Numbered from the stretch's first letter, positions 17,825 to 26,864 are shown. The stretch is 64,000 nt of DNA from an uncultured Desulfobacter sp. (GCF_963664415.1 NZ_OY761445.1:2258501-2322500), one strand, 5' to 3'. Numbers and translations are program-made. The notes: generated by a model not told the origin, from the sequence alone.

Positions 17825-19639
17825 TCAAACGTCAGTGCCCCCGGGAAGCGTGATGGTAAAACATGTTCCCTTCCCCCGTCGGCTTTCTACTTCAATGCGG
17901 CCGTTGTGGTACTGAACAATATGCTTCACAATGGCCAGTCCCAGCCCTGTGCCCCCCTGGTCCCGGCTTCTACCTTTGTCTACCCTATAAAACCGGTTGA
18001 ATATTTTTGGCAGGTGCGTCGTATCAATGCCCTGACCCGTATCTTTGACCTGAATTTCTATATTGTCCTCTTTGAGCGCTGCATCAATGGTAATGGATGT
18101 TCCCTCACCACTGTATTTTAGGGCATTATCCACCAAATTATACACGGCTTGCTCAATGAGCGTGGGGTCCACCATACCCACAATGGTTTCCGGGCAATGA
18201 ACTTCCATGGTGATCCCCCGGGACTGGGCCCTGTCCGCACAGAACCTGACAACCTTGTAAATTGAATCGGCCAAGGAGTGGGTCTCAAGCTGAATATCGG
18301 TTCCTTTAAGGCGCTCCAGTCTTGAAAGGGATAGAAGATCATCAATCAGGCGAACCATGCGGTTAACGTTTTTTTCAATGATCCCCAGAAAGCGGCTGTA
18401 CTGGGCCGCCGATGCCTGGTCCGGCGCACCCGAACTCTCCTGGGTCATCTGAATCAGGGTCTCAATAAACCCTTTGATCGTCGTTAAAGGAGTTTTTAAT
18501 TCATGGGAAACATTTGCCGCAAAATCCTTATGCATGGTTTCAAGCAGCCGGATCCGGGTGATGTCACGGAAAATGACCAGGGTGCCCATGCGCTCGTCAT
18601 GGGTGTCATACAAGACAGTTGAGTGAATATTGAGCACCATACGCTCGTCTGAATCAATAACAATATCATCTTCCACAGGCTCCGCGGTAGCAAGGGCTTT
18701 TTTCAAAAACACCTGAAAATCATAATTTCTGGCCACTTCCAGCACATGCTTTTCTTTCAGTGTTTCGGGCGGAAAATCAAAGATTTTGGCAGCAGCTTTA
18801 TTGATGGTAATAATCTGCTCCTGGGCGTTAATGGCAATGACACCTTCTTCCATACTGGTGTGGACCGCCTCAAGCTCCCGGCTGTGATTTTTGACATCCA
18901 TGATCTTTTTATTAAGTTCTGCGGCCATATAGTTCATGGCCTTGGCCAGTTGGGAAAGCTCTTCGGTATCCGGATAAGAGAGTCGGTTGGTTAGATTTCC
19001 TTTGGAAAATTCCCGGGCCCCCCGACGCATCAGTTCCACGGGTCTGGTGATGCGTCTTGACACATAGAGGCTTGCCAGAGCTGCAATCACCGTGGTCAAC
19101 AATAGAACCAGGGCAATTGAATTACGCATACTCTCAACCTTGGCATCAATATGCGAAATTGAGATGGCTGTCCGGACCACAAGCGGATCAGAGCTGTTCT
19201 GATCAATGGGAAGGGCAATGTACATCATCTTTTGATCAAGGGTGGGACTGTAGCGCACAGCCATACCCTTTTCACCGGAAAATGCCGTCTTAATTTCAGG
19301 CCGTTCCCTATGATTTTCCATGGTATCGACTTTGGCCAGGGAGTCGCCGATCACTTCACCTGAATGCAGGATGACCGTAATACGGGTCTGAATTTTTTCT
19401 CCCAGATTTTTGCACAGGGTATCAATTTGCTGTGAAGCCACGCCATCTACAGACAGGGCATGGGCAATCTGGTCTTGCATCAAAGATGCCCTGACCAAAA
19501 GTTCTTTCTGGGCGGTTTCAAGAAAATAACTTTTGAAATAACTGGTGGAATACCAGGCCTCCACGCTCAGAGACACAAGAATAATAATAAGAAATGACGG
19601 AAAAATCCGCCAGATAAGCTTAGTTTTTTTTCGATACAT
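17825..19639 (-). CDS. phoR: phosphate-type sensor histidine kinase PhoR
   Basis: Membrane histidine kinase of 604 residues, larger than E. coli PhoR (431) because it has a periplasmic sensor region between TM1 (9-30) and TM2 (about 173-193). HAMP (195-247) and PAS (250-350) domains follow. The phospho-acceptor lies in FAANVSHELKTPLTTIKGF (His near 378). ATP-binding boxes are NLVDNALKYSG, DTGQGID and GTGLGLAIVKHI. It is downstream of phoU and the PhoB-like regulator on the same strand, which supports the PhoR assignment. The long sensor domain resembles the Gram-positive/deltaproteobacterial PhoR layout. Confidence 0.87.
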   Translation of the reverse strand: MYRKKTKLIWRIFPSFLIIILVSLSVEAWYSTSYFKSYFLETAQKELLVRASLMQDQIAHALSVDGVASQQIDTLCKNLGEKIQTRITVILHSGEVIGDSLAKVDTMENHRERPEIKTAFSGEKGMAVRYSPTLDQKMMYIALPIDQNSSDPLVVRTAISISHIDAKVESMRNSIALVLLLTTVIAALASLYVSRRITRPVELMRRGAREFSKGNLTNRLSYPDTEELSQLAKAMNYMAAELNKKIMDVKNHSRELEAVHTSMEEGVIAINAQEQIITINKAAAKIFDFPPETLKEKHVLEVARNYDFQVFLKKALATAEPVEDDIVIDSDERMVLNIHSTVLYDTHDERMGTLVIFRDITRIRLLETMHKDFAANVSHELKTPLTTIKGFIETLIQMTQESSGAPDQASAAQYSRFLGIIEKNVNRMVRLIDDLLSLSRLERLKGTDIQLETHSLADSIYKVVRFCADRAQSRGITMEVHCPETIVGMVDPTLIEQAVYNLVDNALKYSGEGTSITIDAALKEDNIEIQVKDTGQGIDTTHLPKIFNRFYRVDKGRSRDQGGTGLGLAIVKHIVQYHNGRIEVESRRGKGTCFTITLPGGTDV

Positions 19640-19697
19640 GGAGATGTGTTGCCCAAATTTTATTTATGTGGTTAAAGGGCAGGGAATGGGTGGATAC

Positions 19698-20387
19698 CTA
19701 TTCCTTAAAACGATACCCCACGCCCCGAACAGTTTCAATACAGGATGAATACGCACCCAATTTTTTACGCAAACCAACAATTATAACATCAATGCTGCGC
19801 TCGGTCACGGCATAATTTTCACCGTGGATGGCATCCACGATCTGCCCCCGGGTAAACACCCATCCCTTTTTTTCTGCCAAAAAAGAGAGCAGTTCAAACT
19901 CTGACAACGTCAGTTCGATCAATTTACCTTCAATGGTGACCCGGTGCTTGGCCCGGTCAATGACCATATCCCCTTCCTGACGAACGCGGACCGGAGCATC
20001 GGTATTATTTTTCTGCCGGCGACGCAAAATGGCGCGAATCCGGGCCGTAAGCTCCCTTGGGCTAAAAGGCTTGGAAATATAATCGTTGGCCCCAAGTTCC
20101 AAACCGGTAATAATATCGGATTCCTCACCTTTAGCCGTGAGCATCACAATGGGAATATCTGTGGTGGCATCGTTCTTTTTCAAATACCTGGTCACCTCAA
20201 GCCCGTCAATACCAGGCAGCATAAGATCCAACACCATGAGATCAGGGCCGGACTGCTTCGCAATTTTGATGGCCTCTTCCCCGGTCATGGCCTGAAGTAT
20301 ATTGTAGCCCTCGCCCTTAAGATTGAATTTTATAAATTCTAGAATGTCTTCCTCATCATCAACAATCAATATGGTCTCTTTGGACAT
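19698..20387 (-). CDS. phoB: PhoB-family response regulator
   Basis: DNA-binding response regulator of 229 residues. The receiver has acidic residues DDEED near 10 and the phospho-accepting Asp in LMVLDLMLPGIDG (about 53), with the conserved Thr/Lys at MLTAKGEE and ISKPFSPREL. The C-terminal winged helix (ELTLSEFELLSFLAEKKGWVFTR, DVIIVGLRKKLG) is the OmpR/PhoB type. It is placed between phoU and phoR; 58 bases separate it from phoR. Expected role is control of phosphate-starvation genes. Confidence 0.9.
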   Translation of the reverse strand: MSKETILIVDDEEDILEFIKFNLKGEGYNILQAMTGEEAIKIAKQSGPDLMVLDLMLPGIDGLEVTRYLKKNDATTDIPIVMLTAKGEESDIITGLELGANDYISKPFSPRELTARIRAILRRRQKNNTDAPVRVRQEGDMVIDRAKHRVTIEGKLIELTLSEFELLSFLAEKKGWVFTRGQIVDAIHGENYAVTERSIDVIIVGLRKKLGAYSSCIETVRGVGYRFKE

Positions 20388-20417
20388 TTTTTTTCCCGTG
20401 TTACGTTATTGTTAAAA

Positions 20418-21065
20418 TCAAGAGTGACGGATAATCTCACCATCTATCAGATAAATGACTTCCTCTGCAATATTTTTAGTGTGATCGCCCACCCGTTCAA
20501 TATGTCTTGAAATAAGATACATATTGATAATTTCATCAACCTTTTCCGGACTTTTTCGTATGGCATCCTTCATGACATTGTAGGCTTCATTACGCATCGT
20601 ATTAACCTCTTGGTCCATCTCCCTGACTCTATAAGCAAGATTGCCATCCAGAGTAACAAGGGCATCCAAACTGAGTTTAAGCATTTTTGCCGCCTGTTCG
20701 GCCATGGGGGTGTAATCATATTGAAAGGGATTTGAACGCTGGCCGCTTGCCTTAAACCGCCGGGCAATGTTCGCTGCATAGTCGGCAATTCGTTCAAGGT
20801 CATTGTTGATCTTGATCACAGCGGTAATCAGTCTCAAATCCGTTGCCACCGGATGATACAGCGCAAGGGTTTTGAGGCACTCCTCTTCGACCTCAACCTC
20901 CTGGGCATCCACCAGGTAATCGGTTTCAATGATCTGGTTAGCCTGCTCAAGATCGTTTGTTTTAACAGCATATATAGTTTTTTTAAACCGGTCCTCCACC
21001 ATGGCACCAAGGGATAAAATCTCCTTTTTGATCTTGTGCATGGCCCGTGTAAGCTGACTGCTCAT
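20418..21065 (-). CDS. phoU: phosphate signalling protein PhoU
   Basis: Cytoplasmic all-helical protein of 215 residues with two PhoU repeats. Recognisable elements are LGAMVEDRFKKTIYAV (about 17), the metal-site type sequences EVEEECLKTLALYHPVATDLR (about 55-75), NNDLERIADYAANIA (about 86), and the second-repeat ISRHIERVGDHTKNIAEEVIYL (about 180). It normally couples the Pst phosphate transporter to PhoR. It begins the phoU-phoB-phoR run, but no pst genes lie upstream; about 370 bases of non-coding sequence do. Confidence 0.92.
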   Translation of the reverse strand: MSSQLTRAMHKIKKEILSLGAMVEDRFKKTIYAVKTNDLEQANQIIETDYLVDAQEVEVEEECLKTLALYHPVATDLRLITAVIKINNDLERIADYAANIARRFKASGQRSNPFQYDYTPMAEQAAKMLKLSLDALVTLDGNLAYRVREMDQEVNTMRNEAYNVMKDAIRKSPEKVDEIINMYLISRHIERVGDHTKNIAEEVIYLIDGEIIRHS

Positions 21066-21434
21066 GAATGTCCTTCATAATTTTAATATAAAAATTTCAA
21101 TAGGTTGCTCAACTACTTTCATATCTTGTAATGGGTCACGTCTGGGTGTCAATAGGCCATGTCAACCCCTAGAGTACCAACAAGTTGTTGAGTTGCCTTC
21201 ATGTTTTGTTATGGGCCGGGCCTGGGTGCTGATGGACCAAGTCGGCTCATGGCTGTTATTTCAAAGATAACTAATGTTAGTTTTTTACCCTGAAATCATT
21301 AGAGCTTAGTTAGGATTGTATTAACGAGGAATTAATTTTTATATGAAAGCCTGGGCAAGCGACCCAGATCTTTCACTCTTTGTTGTGGGTATAATCCTGG
21401 GTGTAGATAGACCAAGAAGGGCCAATGGCAACTG
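21066..21434. repeat. 370-bp gene-free stretch with imperfect direct repeats
   Basis: No credible gene. Three diverged copies of a unit of roughly 65-75 bp can be aligned by eye, at about 21105-21170, 21182-21247 and 21365-21425. Each has a CTTCAT/TTCACT-like block, a TTGT.ATGGG or TTGTGGG block, CTGGGTG, and then a purine-rich GACCAAG or GGCCATG block. The third resembles part of 27045-27095, upstream of another gene. Function unknown; a decayed mobile repeat is the simplest reading. Confidence 0.45.
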
Positions 21435-21875
21435 TTACACGATATATTTTTCAAGATAGAGGATGTTACCCTTTTCATTATATTTGAAACGATCAAAATA
21501 GGTGCGCATGATACTCATGCCCCTGCCGTGATCTGCTTCATCAGGTGCCACCTCATTCTGAACTTTCATCCATTCAAACCCCGGCCCCTGATCGGAAATC
21601 TTCAAACGAAGCCACGGCTCCCGGCTTACGTCCAATTCCATGTAAACAAGCTTGTTTGAATCGTATTTATTCCCATGGCGCACGGCATTTGCCATGGCCT
21701 CACGCATGCCCAAATTCACCGCAAACAAATGGGGGAAAAACTTTGGCCCCTTGGATCTAAGAAAAAGAAGCACCGCAGCACAGGCCGTATCAATATGTCC
21801 CATAGCAGAAGAAAAACGTATGTGTACACGATCTTCCTCCTCTTTGATTTCATAAACATCCAGAATTTCAGACAT
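21435..21875 (-). CDS. anti-sigma-factor-type serine kinase (RsbW/SpoIIAB-like HATPase)
   Basis: Small HATPase_c protein of 146 residues. The N-box VNLGMREAMANAVRHGNKYD (about 70) and G1-box ISDQGPGFEWMKV (about 110), with the short lid DHGRGMSIMRTYFD (about 125), match the anti-sigma regulatory factor kinase family. Such kinases sequester a sigma factor or other partner and phosphorylate an anti-sigma antagonist. The gene starts two bases after the stop of the receiver-phosphatase gene, so they are coupled. No antagonist (STAS) or sigma gene is adjacent. Confidence 0.85.
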   Translation of the reverse strand: MSEILDVYEIKEEEDRVHIRFSSAMGHIDTACAAVLLFLRSKGPKFFPHLFAVNLGMREAMANAVRHGNKYDSNKLVYMELDVSREPWLRLKISDQGPGFEWMKVQNEVAPDEADHGRGMSIMRTYFDRFKYNEKGNILYLEKYIV

Positions 21876-21877
21876 CG

Positions 21878-22993
21878 TTAAACCTCAATGCATAAAAGGA
21901 CAATATCATCCTCGGGTACAGGCTCGCCGTTAAAAAGACGGGAAATAAGCATGGTCGGGACATCGGCAAGATCAACATTTCCCAACCCCTCAAGGATGCA
22001 TAAAAGCTCGTTCATTCCTGTCGGCCATGAGATTTTTTTTTCTGTGGATTCCACCAGGCCATCTGAATAAACAAAAAATCGATCTCCGTCATTTACTGCA
22101 ATTTTTTTTATGCCGAATGTCGCATCGGCAAACATGCCCAGAATATCCCCCTGGACGTTAATAAAAAAAGGCTTTTTACCTTTGGGCATATAAACCACAG
22201 GGGGATGCCCTGCATTCACCAGATTCATGATCCGGGTTCCGCGATTCAGATGCAGGTAGGATGCGGTGAGATATTTTTCCCAGGGCAAAATCTCCACAAG
22301 CACATCATTAATCATTTTCATGCTCTCCGTGGGAGAATACACGGGGGTACAGTTCTGGGCCAAAAGCGCTTTGACGGATGCCGTCGCATACGAGGTTTCA
22401 ATGTCATGCCCGGCGTAATCCGCCAGAAAATATCCGGTGATCTGATTTGAAATATTTAAAATATCATAAAAATCCCCGCCGGCCTCTTCCAAGGGCAAAT
22501 AAAAAGCACTGAACCTGGCATCGGGAAAGTCTTCAGGCCTTGGCAACATGGCATTCTGGGCCTGGGTTACCTGTCGCAGCTTTCTGGCCTGATCCTGCAC
22601 CAAGGAGTTGGTGGCAATGGAAAGTTTAAGGTGAATACGTACCCGGGCCAGGACTTCCTGGGAATGAAAGGGCTTGACTATATAATCCACAGCCCCGAGT
22701 TCAAACCCCTTTAACTTGACATCCACCTCGGACACACCCGTTAAAAAAATCACTGGGATGGAGGCGGTGGCCATATCATGCTTAAGCTTTCGTATAACCT
22801 CAAATCCATCTTCGCCGGGCATTTCAATGTCCAACAGGATAAGGTCCGGATGGTCTTGTGCCGCTATATGCCTTGCATCAGGGCCATTGTTTGCCAAAAG
22901 GGCTACATATCCCTCCTTGGTCAGCACTTTTTCAATGAGCTTAAGATTCACCTGGTTATCATCAACCACAAGTATGGAATAAGCGTCTGCCAT
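21878..22993 (-). CDS. response regulator with PP2C/SpoIIE phosphatase output (RsbU-like)
   Basis: Receiver domain (residues about 5-120; acidic VVDDNQ and phospho-Asp in LILLDIEMPGEDG) joined by a coiled coil to a PPM/SpoIIE-type serine phosphatase (about 160-370; LEEAGGDFYDIL, ADYAGHDIETSYA, FVYSDGLVESTE). The frame is open to 23020, but the ATG at 22993 (MADAYSILVVDD) is preferred: it lies one base after the HPt stop and gives a normal receiver N-terminus. Family function is dephosphorylating an anti-sigma antagonist in partner switching. Neighbours supply the HPt donor and the kinase. Confidence 0.9.
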   Translation of the reverse strand: MADAYSILVVDDNQVNLKLIEKVLTKEGYVALLANNGPDARHIAAQDHPDLILLDIEMPGEDGFEVIRKLKHDMATASIPVIFLTGVSEVDVKLKGFELGAVDYIVKPFHSQEVLARVRIHLKLSIATNSLVQDQARKLRQVTQAQNAMLPRPEDFPDARFSAFYLPLEEAGGDFYDILNISNQITGYFLADYAGHDIETSYATASVKALLAQNCTPVYSPTESMKMINDVLVEILPWEKYLTASYLHLNRGTRIMNLVNAGHPPVVYMPKGKKPFFINVQGDILGMFADATFGIKKIAVNDGDRFFVYSDGLVESTEKKISWPTGMNELLCILEGLGNVDLADVPTMLISRLFNGEPVPEDDIVLLCIEV

Positions 22994-22994
22994 C

Positions 22995-23315
22995 CTACGA
23001 TCCTGCCAGACTGCTTTCAAGTTTTTCTAAAAAACCCTGCATGTTTAAGAGCAATTCCTCCAAACCATCAAGCCGCCCCCCCCGGGCACGGGTTTCCAGA
23101 TTCGCAGCCACTTGAGATAGTCTATCAAATCCCAGATTACCGGAAGCACCCTTTATGGAATGCGCCGCAAAGCTGATGGATTCGGCATCACTATCTTTCA
23201 GACCACGGCGGATCTTTTCCAAATCAAACGCCAAGGTTTTGACCAGAAGGCTTCCCAGTGCTTTGGCTTCATTTGTATCAACGTTTAGGAACGACTCAAT
23301 ATTACGAAAATCCAT
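22995..23315 (-). CDS. HPt domain protein
   Basis: Stand-alone histidine phosphotransfer domain of 106 residues. The phospho-acceptor His is in ISFAAHSIKGASGNLGFDRL (residue about 52), with the usual following K-G-x-x-x-N-hydrophobic-G pattern. It is the first gene of a three-gene run, one base ahead of the receiver-phosphatase gene, so it probably exchanges phosphate with that receiver. A source kinase is not encoded here; the chemotaxis-type relic and receptor upstream hint at an ancestral chemosensory array. Confidence 0.88.
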   Translation of the reverse strand: MDFRNIESFLNVDTNEAKALGSLLVKTLAFDLEKIRRGLKDSDAESISFAAHSIKGASGNLGFDRLSQVAANLETRARGGRLDGLEELLLNMQGFLEKLESSLAGS

Positions 23316-23464
23316 GAGATTACCTGTAATGTAATTACGCTATAAAAAGAAACGCACAGTGCACAGAACTATAAGAGATCTCAACATCCTTGTAAAGAAT
23401 TAACCCATGGACCCAGGGTGACCGCATTTATAATTTTGCCCGCTATTTTAACTTCACAATCGCT

Positions 23465-23518
23465 CTCGCTATCGGGATCGAAATGTCCATTGTTTTCGAT
23501 CCCGATCCCGATAGCGAG
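23465..23518. repeat. imperfect inverted repeat with a 6-bp insertion
   Basis: Left arm CTCGCTATCGGGATCGAAA (23465-23483) is fully matched by the complement of the right arm (23494-23518), except that the right arm carries CCCGAT twice. A TTTTT run follows on the plus strand at 23521-23525. It sits between the CheA relic and the HPt gene, both on the minus strand, so it is on the wrong strand to terminate the relic. It could be a REP-like hairpin. Confidence 0.6.
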
Positions 23519-23539
23519 GACTTTTTAATATAAATGCGC

Positions 23540-24170
23540 TTACCCTGCCTTACATTTTTTCAAATGGCGCCCAACCGGTTTAACCACAATCTGTTCAGAA
23601 TCAAAAAATTGGTCTACAACAAGTCCGTACTTAAAATCGCCTGCAAAAACAATTGCAATATTGGTGACACCGGTTCGATTCAACCGCCTGTCCGTTTCGA
23701 CCCTTTCCTGTGTATCTTCTGTTTTTTCAATGCCGATCACACGACCGTCCGCATCGTATTTTTTTGAACGGCGGTCTGCTATATTTTTTCTGCGTTCAGC
23801 CTTAGGTTCGCCACTTTCAGGGCATATGTAACTTCGTTCAATATCAAGCAGGTCCGACAGGTTAAGCAAAGGCAAAAGCTCACCGCGAAGTCTTATGACG
23901 TCTGTCTCCCCAACTTTTTGAATCTTATTTTTGGTATCTGCAGCCGGGATTCTTAAAAGTTCACTTAAAATTGGTCTGGGGAACGACAATATTAACCTGT
24001 CCCGCATCCTGAAACGCCTTCAGCAAAATTTTATCGTCATCGGAATTCTCTATTTCGGCACTTGCATCAAATTTGACGAACCTGTCAACAAATGCATGTA
24101 ACGGATGCCGGATGGCGTCAAGAATCGTTCCATCAAGCATGATATTCTTGCCGTTTTTTCCAAGTATCAC
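23540..24170 (-). pseudogene. CheA chemotaxis kinase relic
   Basis: Two overlapping frames match separated parts of CheA. The upstream part (24170-23961) has GKNIMLDGTILDAIRHPLHA, the H/N-box region of the kinase domain, then ILLKAFQDAGQVNIVV, after which it shifts frame. The downstream part (24007-23540) has the P5 regulatory-domain segment VIRLRGELLPLLNLSDLLDIER and ends IVVKPVGRHLKKCKAG, short of the usual C-terminus. The ATP lid and the P4-P5 junction are missing, as are P1-P3. It lies between a chemoreceptor and the HPt gene. Expression of the 155-residue P5-like part as a CheW-like adaptor cannot be excluded. Confidence 0.7.
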
Positions 24171-24199
24171 CCGGCTCCAGAATTTTTGACAAACGCTTT

Positions 24200-24232
24200 C
24201 AAAAAGGCCTGCCGCTCAAAAGCAGGCAGGCC
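24200..24232 (-). terminator. rho-independent terminator of the chemoreceptor gene
   Basis: On the minus strand, directly after the chemoreceptor stop at 24245, GGCCTGCC pairs with GGCAGGCC across an 11-base loop and is followed by TTTTT. Arms on the plus strand are 24225-24232 and 24206-24213. The position, stem and U-tract are all standard. Confidence 0.85.
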
Positions 24233-24244
24233 AATGTCAAATGC

Positions 24245-26224
24245 TTACAGCTTAAACCGGCTGACCATCTCATTAAGGCTTTCGGACAGTTTGGATAATT
24301 CCAAAGCACTGTCATTTATCTGTGCGCTTCCGGCCGTGATATCGTCAGCAGCCTGGCTCACCTGGTGGACATCTTCGGTGACCTCTGCAGCCACAGTGGA
24401 CGTCTGGTTGACGTTTTCATTGGCTTCCTGAACACCGATAGCGGCCTGGCTGACATTATTTGAAATTTCCTGGGTTGTGGCAGACTGCTCTTCAATGGCC
24501 GTTGCAACCGACGTAACAATAGAGTTTATATCGTCTATAATCTCAACAATTTCCTTTATTGCACTAACGGATTCCGTGGTTGTTGACTGCACTTCACCTA
24601 TTCTCTCGCCAATTTCGTCAGTGGCATGGGCAGTCTGTTTTGCAAGTTCTTTGATTTCACCGGCCACCACCGCAAAGCCCTTACCGGCCTCACCGGCCCT
24701 TGCGGCCTCTATGGTCGCATTCAGCGCCAGAAGATTTGTCTGCTCGGAAATATCGGCGATGGTTTCAGTCACTTTACTGATCTCACTAGCTGCCCGGCCC
24801 AACGCATCCACTCTCTGGGAAATATGTTCCGCTCTTTCAACAGCCTGGGTCGTTGTATGGCTTCCCTTGGCGGTATTTGATGAAATCTCGTTGATCGTCG
24901 CAGTCATCTCTTCTGAAGCGGCAACAATCATCTGCAGATTGGCACTGGCCTGTTCTGTGGCAGCAGCCACACTGTTCATTGCTGTTGCCATCTCTTCTGC
25001 AGCAGAGGAAACATTATTGGCCTTTTGGGATGACTGTTCCGCCCCGAATTTCACCTGCTCGGACACAGCCGACAATTCCGTGGCAGAAGAGGTCAATGTC
25101 TGAACGCCCTGGGAAATGTCCATAAACATATTTTTCAAATTGTCTGTCATCTTCTGCATATTGGCGTACACCCCAGTAAGCGCTTTTCCGGTTGTTGGAA
25201 ATTGATAGGTCAAATCGCCTTGGGCAATCTGATTGGCCACATTGGCAATTTCAGCCGGATCATGGCCCAACAGCGCCATGATACCTTTGACAAACCACAG
25301 CACGGCTACGACCGTCAGAACCAGGAAGACGACGCCGGCGGCAAGAACCATATTCCGGATGGAAACCACAGGCGCTAAAAACTCCGATTCATTCTGGGTG
25401 ACCATAAGGCTCCAGCCGGTGGCAGCCACATGGGCGAACCCGGCAATCTTATCGGTCCCTTTAAAACGATATTTTTCAACGCCTGATTCCCCGCCTAATG
25501 ATCTTCTGGCAATCTCCTCCATCCCTTCAAGTTTGGACACATTGAGCTTGAATATATAATCTTTTACAGGATGGGCGATAAAAACGCCGTCATTCCCCAC
25601 CATAAACGGATAGCCGGTTTTTCCCATTTTTATACTTATAAATTCATCAGACAGAAATGAAAGTTTAACAGACACGCCCAGGATACCGGCAAATGCACCG
25701 GAGCTATCCTGCAAAGGAACGGCAACCACAAAGATGTGCAGCCCGCTTGCCTTGGAAAGAACAGGCTCACTGACAATACTTTTGCCCGATTTAGCAGCCT
25801 GAAAATATTTCCTGTCCGCCAAATTCATATTTTGTTGCCTGTATTTGCCGTGATCACTGTCGGCAATAACCTGACCAGAGGAATCGGTGACAAAAAAGAA
25901 CACATATTTTTCTCCGATCCTTTCATAAACCGCAGCCAAATACTTCTCTACAGAAGCCAAGGTTTCGTTGTTTCCAGGTTTTTTGGCAATTTCCTGGATA
26001 AAGGACTCCGATGCCATGGCCTGGGCCTTCTCAACTTCCTGTTCCATAGAAAGGTTCACCATGGTTGCAAGATTTTTCGCAGTGAGCTCAGCCTGTCCCT
26101 CGGCAAGACTGACCAATGCAGTAGAAGATTCAAATATTGCAAATATCCCAACGACGATCAATGGAAGAATCGCCGCTACCACACCACCAATGATTAATTT
26201 TGTTTTTAATGTCAATTTTCTCAT
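24245..26224 (-). CDS. methyl-accepting chemotaxis protein (Cache-HAMP-MA)
   Basis: Transmembrane chemoreceptor of 659 residues: TM1 near 7-28, a double-Cache ligand domain at about 40-280 (FFVTDSSGQVIADS; YPFMVGNDGVFIAHP), TM2 near 290-312, HAMP-like region with IANVANQIAQGDLTY, then the methylation helices and the signalling tip (QTNLLALNATIEAARAGE, about 490-510). The frame is open to 26263, but the ATG at 26224 has a GGGGAG ribosome site nine bases upstream, and RKLTLKTKLIIGG is a usual receptor N-terminus. It is followed by a terminator. It may signal to an array encoded elsewhere, since the adjacent cheA is broken. Confidence 0.93.
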   Translation of the reverse strand: MRKLTLKTKLIIGGVVAAILPLIVVGIFAIFESSTALVSLAEGQAELTAKNLATMVNLSMEQEVEKAQAMASESFIQEIAKKPGNNETLASVEKYLAAVYERIGEKYVFFFVTDSSGQVIADSDHGKYRQQNMNLADRKYFQAAKSGKSIVSEPVLSKASGLHIFVVAVPLQDSSGAFAGILGVSVKLSFLSDEFISIKMGKTGYPFMVGNDGVFIAHPVKDYIFKLNVSKLEGMEEIARRSLGGESGVEKYRFKGTDKIAGFAHVAATGWSLMVTQNESEFLAPVVSIRNMVLAAGVVFLVLTVVAVLWFVKGIMALLGHDPAEIANVANQIAQGDLTYQFPTTGKALTGVYANMQKMTDNLKNMFMDISQGVQTLTSSATELSAVSEQVKFGAEQSSQKANNVSSAAEEMATAMNSVAAATEQASANLQMIVAASEEMTATINEISSNTAKGSHTTTQAVERAEHISQRVDALGRAASEISKVTETIADISEQTNLLALNATIEAARAGEAGKGFAVVAGEIKELAKQTAHATDEIGERIGEVQSTTTESVSAIKEIVEIIDDINSIVTSVATAIEEQSATTQEISNNVSQAAIGVQEANENVNQTSTVAAEVTEDVHQVSQAADDITAGSAQINDSALELSKLSESLNEMVSRFKL

Positions 26225-26483
26225 TATTATCTCCCCTCTTTTAGTTCCTTCTTGTTTTCGCAATTTTTAATGTATGCATGTCATCATATGCGAAAGGTAT
26301 GCCATCGGGCAAAGCCACAATTAAATCCTTATAAAACAATATGTTATCTACTTTTAATGTATTCTGACCCACCTGATTCAACTTAAATTCTTGAAAACGA
26401 GAACGGTGCGCATTCTTGTTTCCAAGAAATTGGAATTTATGTCTAAAATCAAAAATAGGTTGCATGTATCTAATTCCTGCGAA

Positions 26484-26864
26484 TTAATTAGGACGCATCG
26501 TTTTTTGTTCTATACGTTTCAAGACCGAAATAATATCCTGAAAATTATCCTCACAATGGCTGGTATACAATGGTTCCAGCATGAGCATAGATTTTTGGAT
26601 TTCATCAACTCTCTTACAAAAAATCAAAATCGTTTTTACGTTTTCAAATAAAGGTCTTAGGGGAAACAAAAGCTCAACACTCTCTGAATCGGTTATAAAG
26701 GCAATTAGGACGGCAACATTGTGTAACGGTCTACACAACACTTCAGACAACTGCTGGTTATCGTCTGTTAAAAGAATTTCACTCTTTGGAAACGTATTTT
26801 TAATTATAGTTTCCAAGCGAGATCTGTGTCCATCGTTTTTTTCGGCATGCAATACGATTTTCAT
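26484..26864 (-). CDS. receiver-like protein lacking a clear phosphorylation site
   Basis: 126-residue cytoplasmic protein with an alternating alpha/beta pattern like a response-regulator receiver: KIVLHAEKND, SEILLTDD, AVLIAFITDSESVELL, KTILIFCKRVDEIQK. The Asp expected after beta-3 is not seen in the usual LxLxD context (it reads VAVLIAFITDS), and the beta-5 Lys is not clear. It may be a pseudo-receiver or an unrelated flavodoxin-like fold. An AAAGGGGAT ribosome site precedes the ATG by about ten bases. No function is assigned. Confidence 0.6.
   Translation of the reverse strand: MKIVLHAEKNDGHRSRLETIIKNTFPKSEILLTDDNQQLSEVLCRPLHNVAVLIAFITDSESVELLFPLRPLFENVKTILIFCKRVDEIQKSMLMLEPLYTSHCEDNFQDIISVLKRIEQKTMRPN

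Noticed and set aside
24477..25103. 208-residue plus-strand ORF over the chemoreceptor
   Set aside because: Mirror of the highly repetitive, stop-poor coiled-coil coding sequence of the receptor; no start context or homology.
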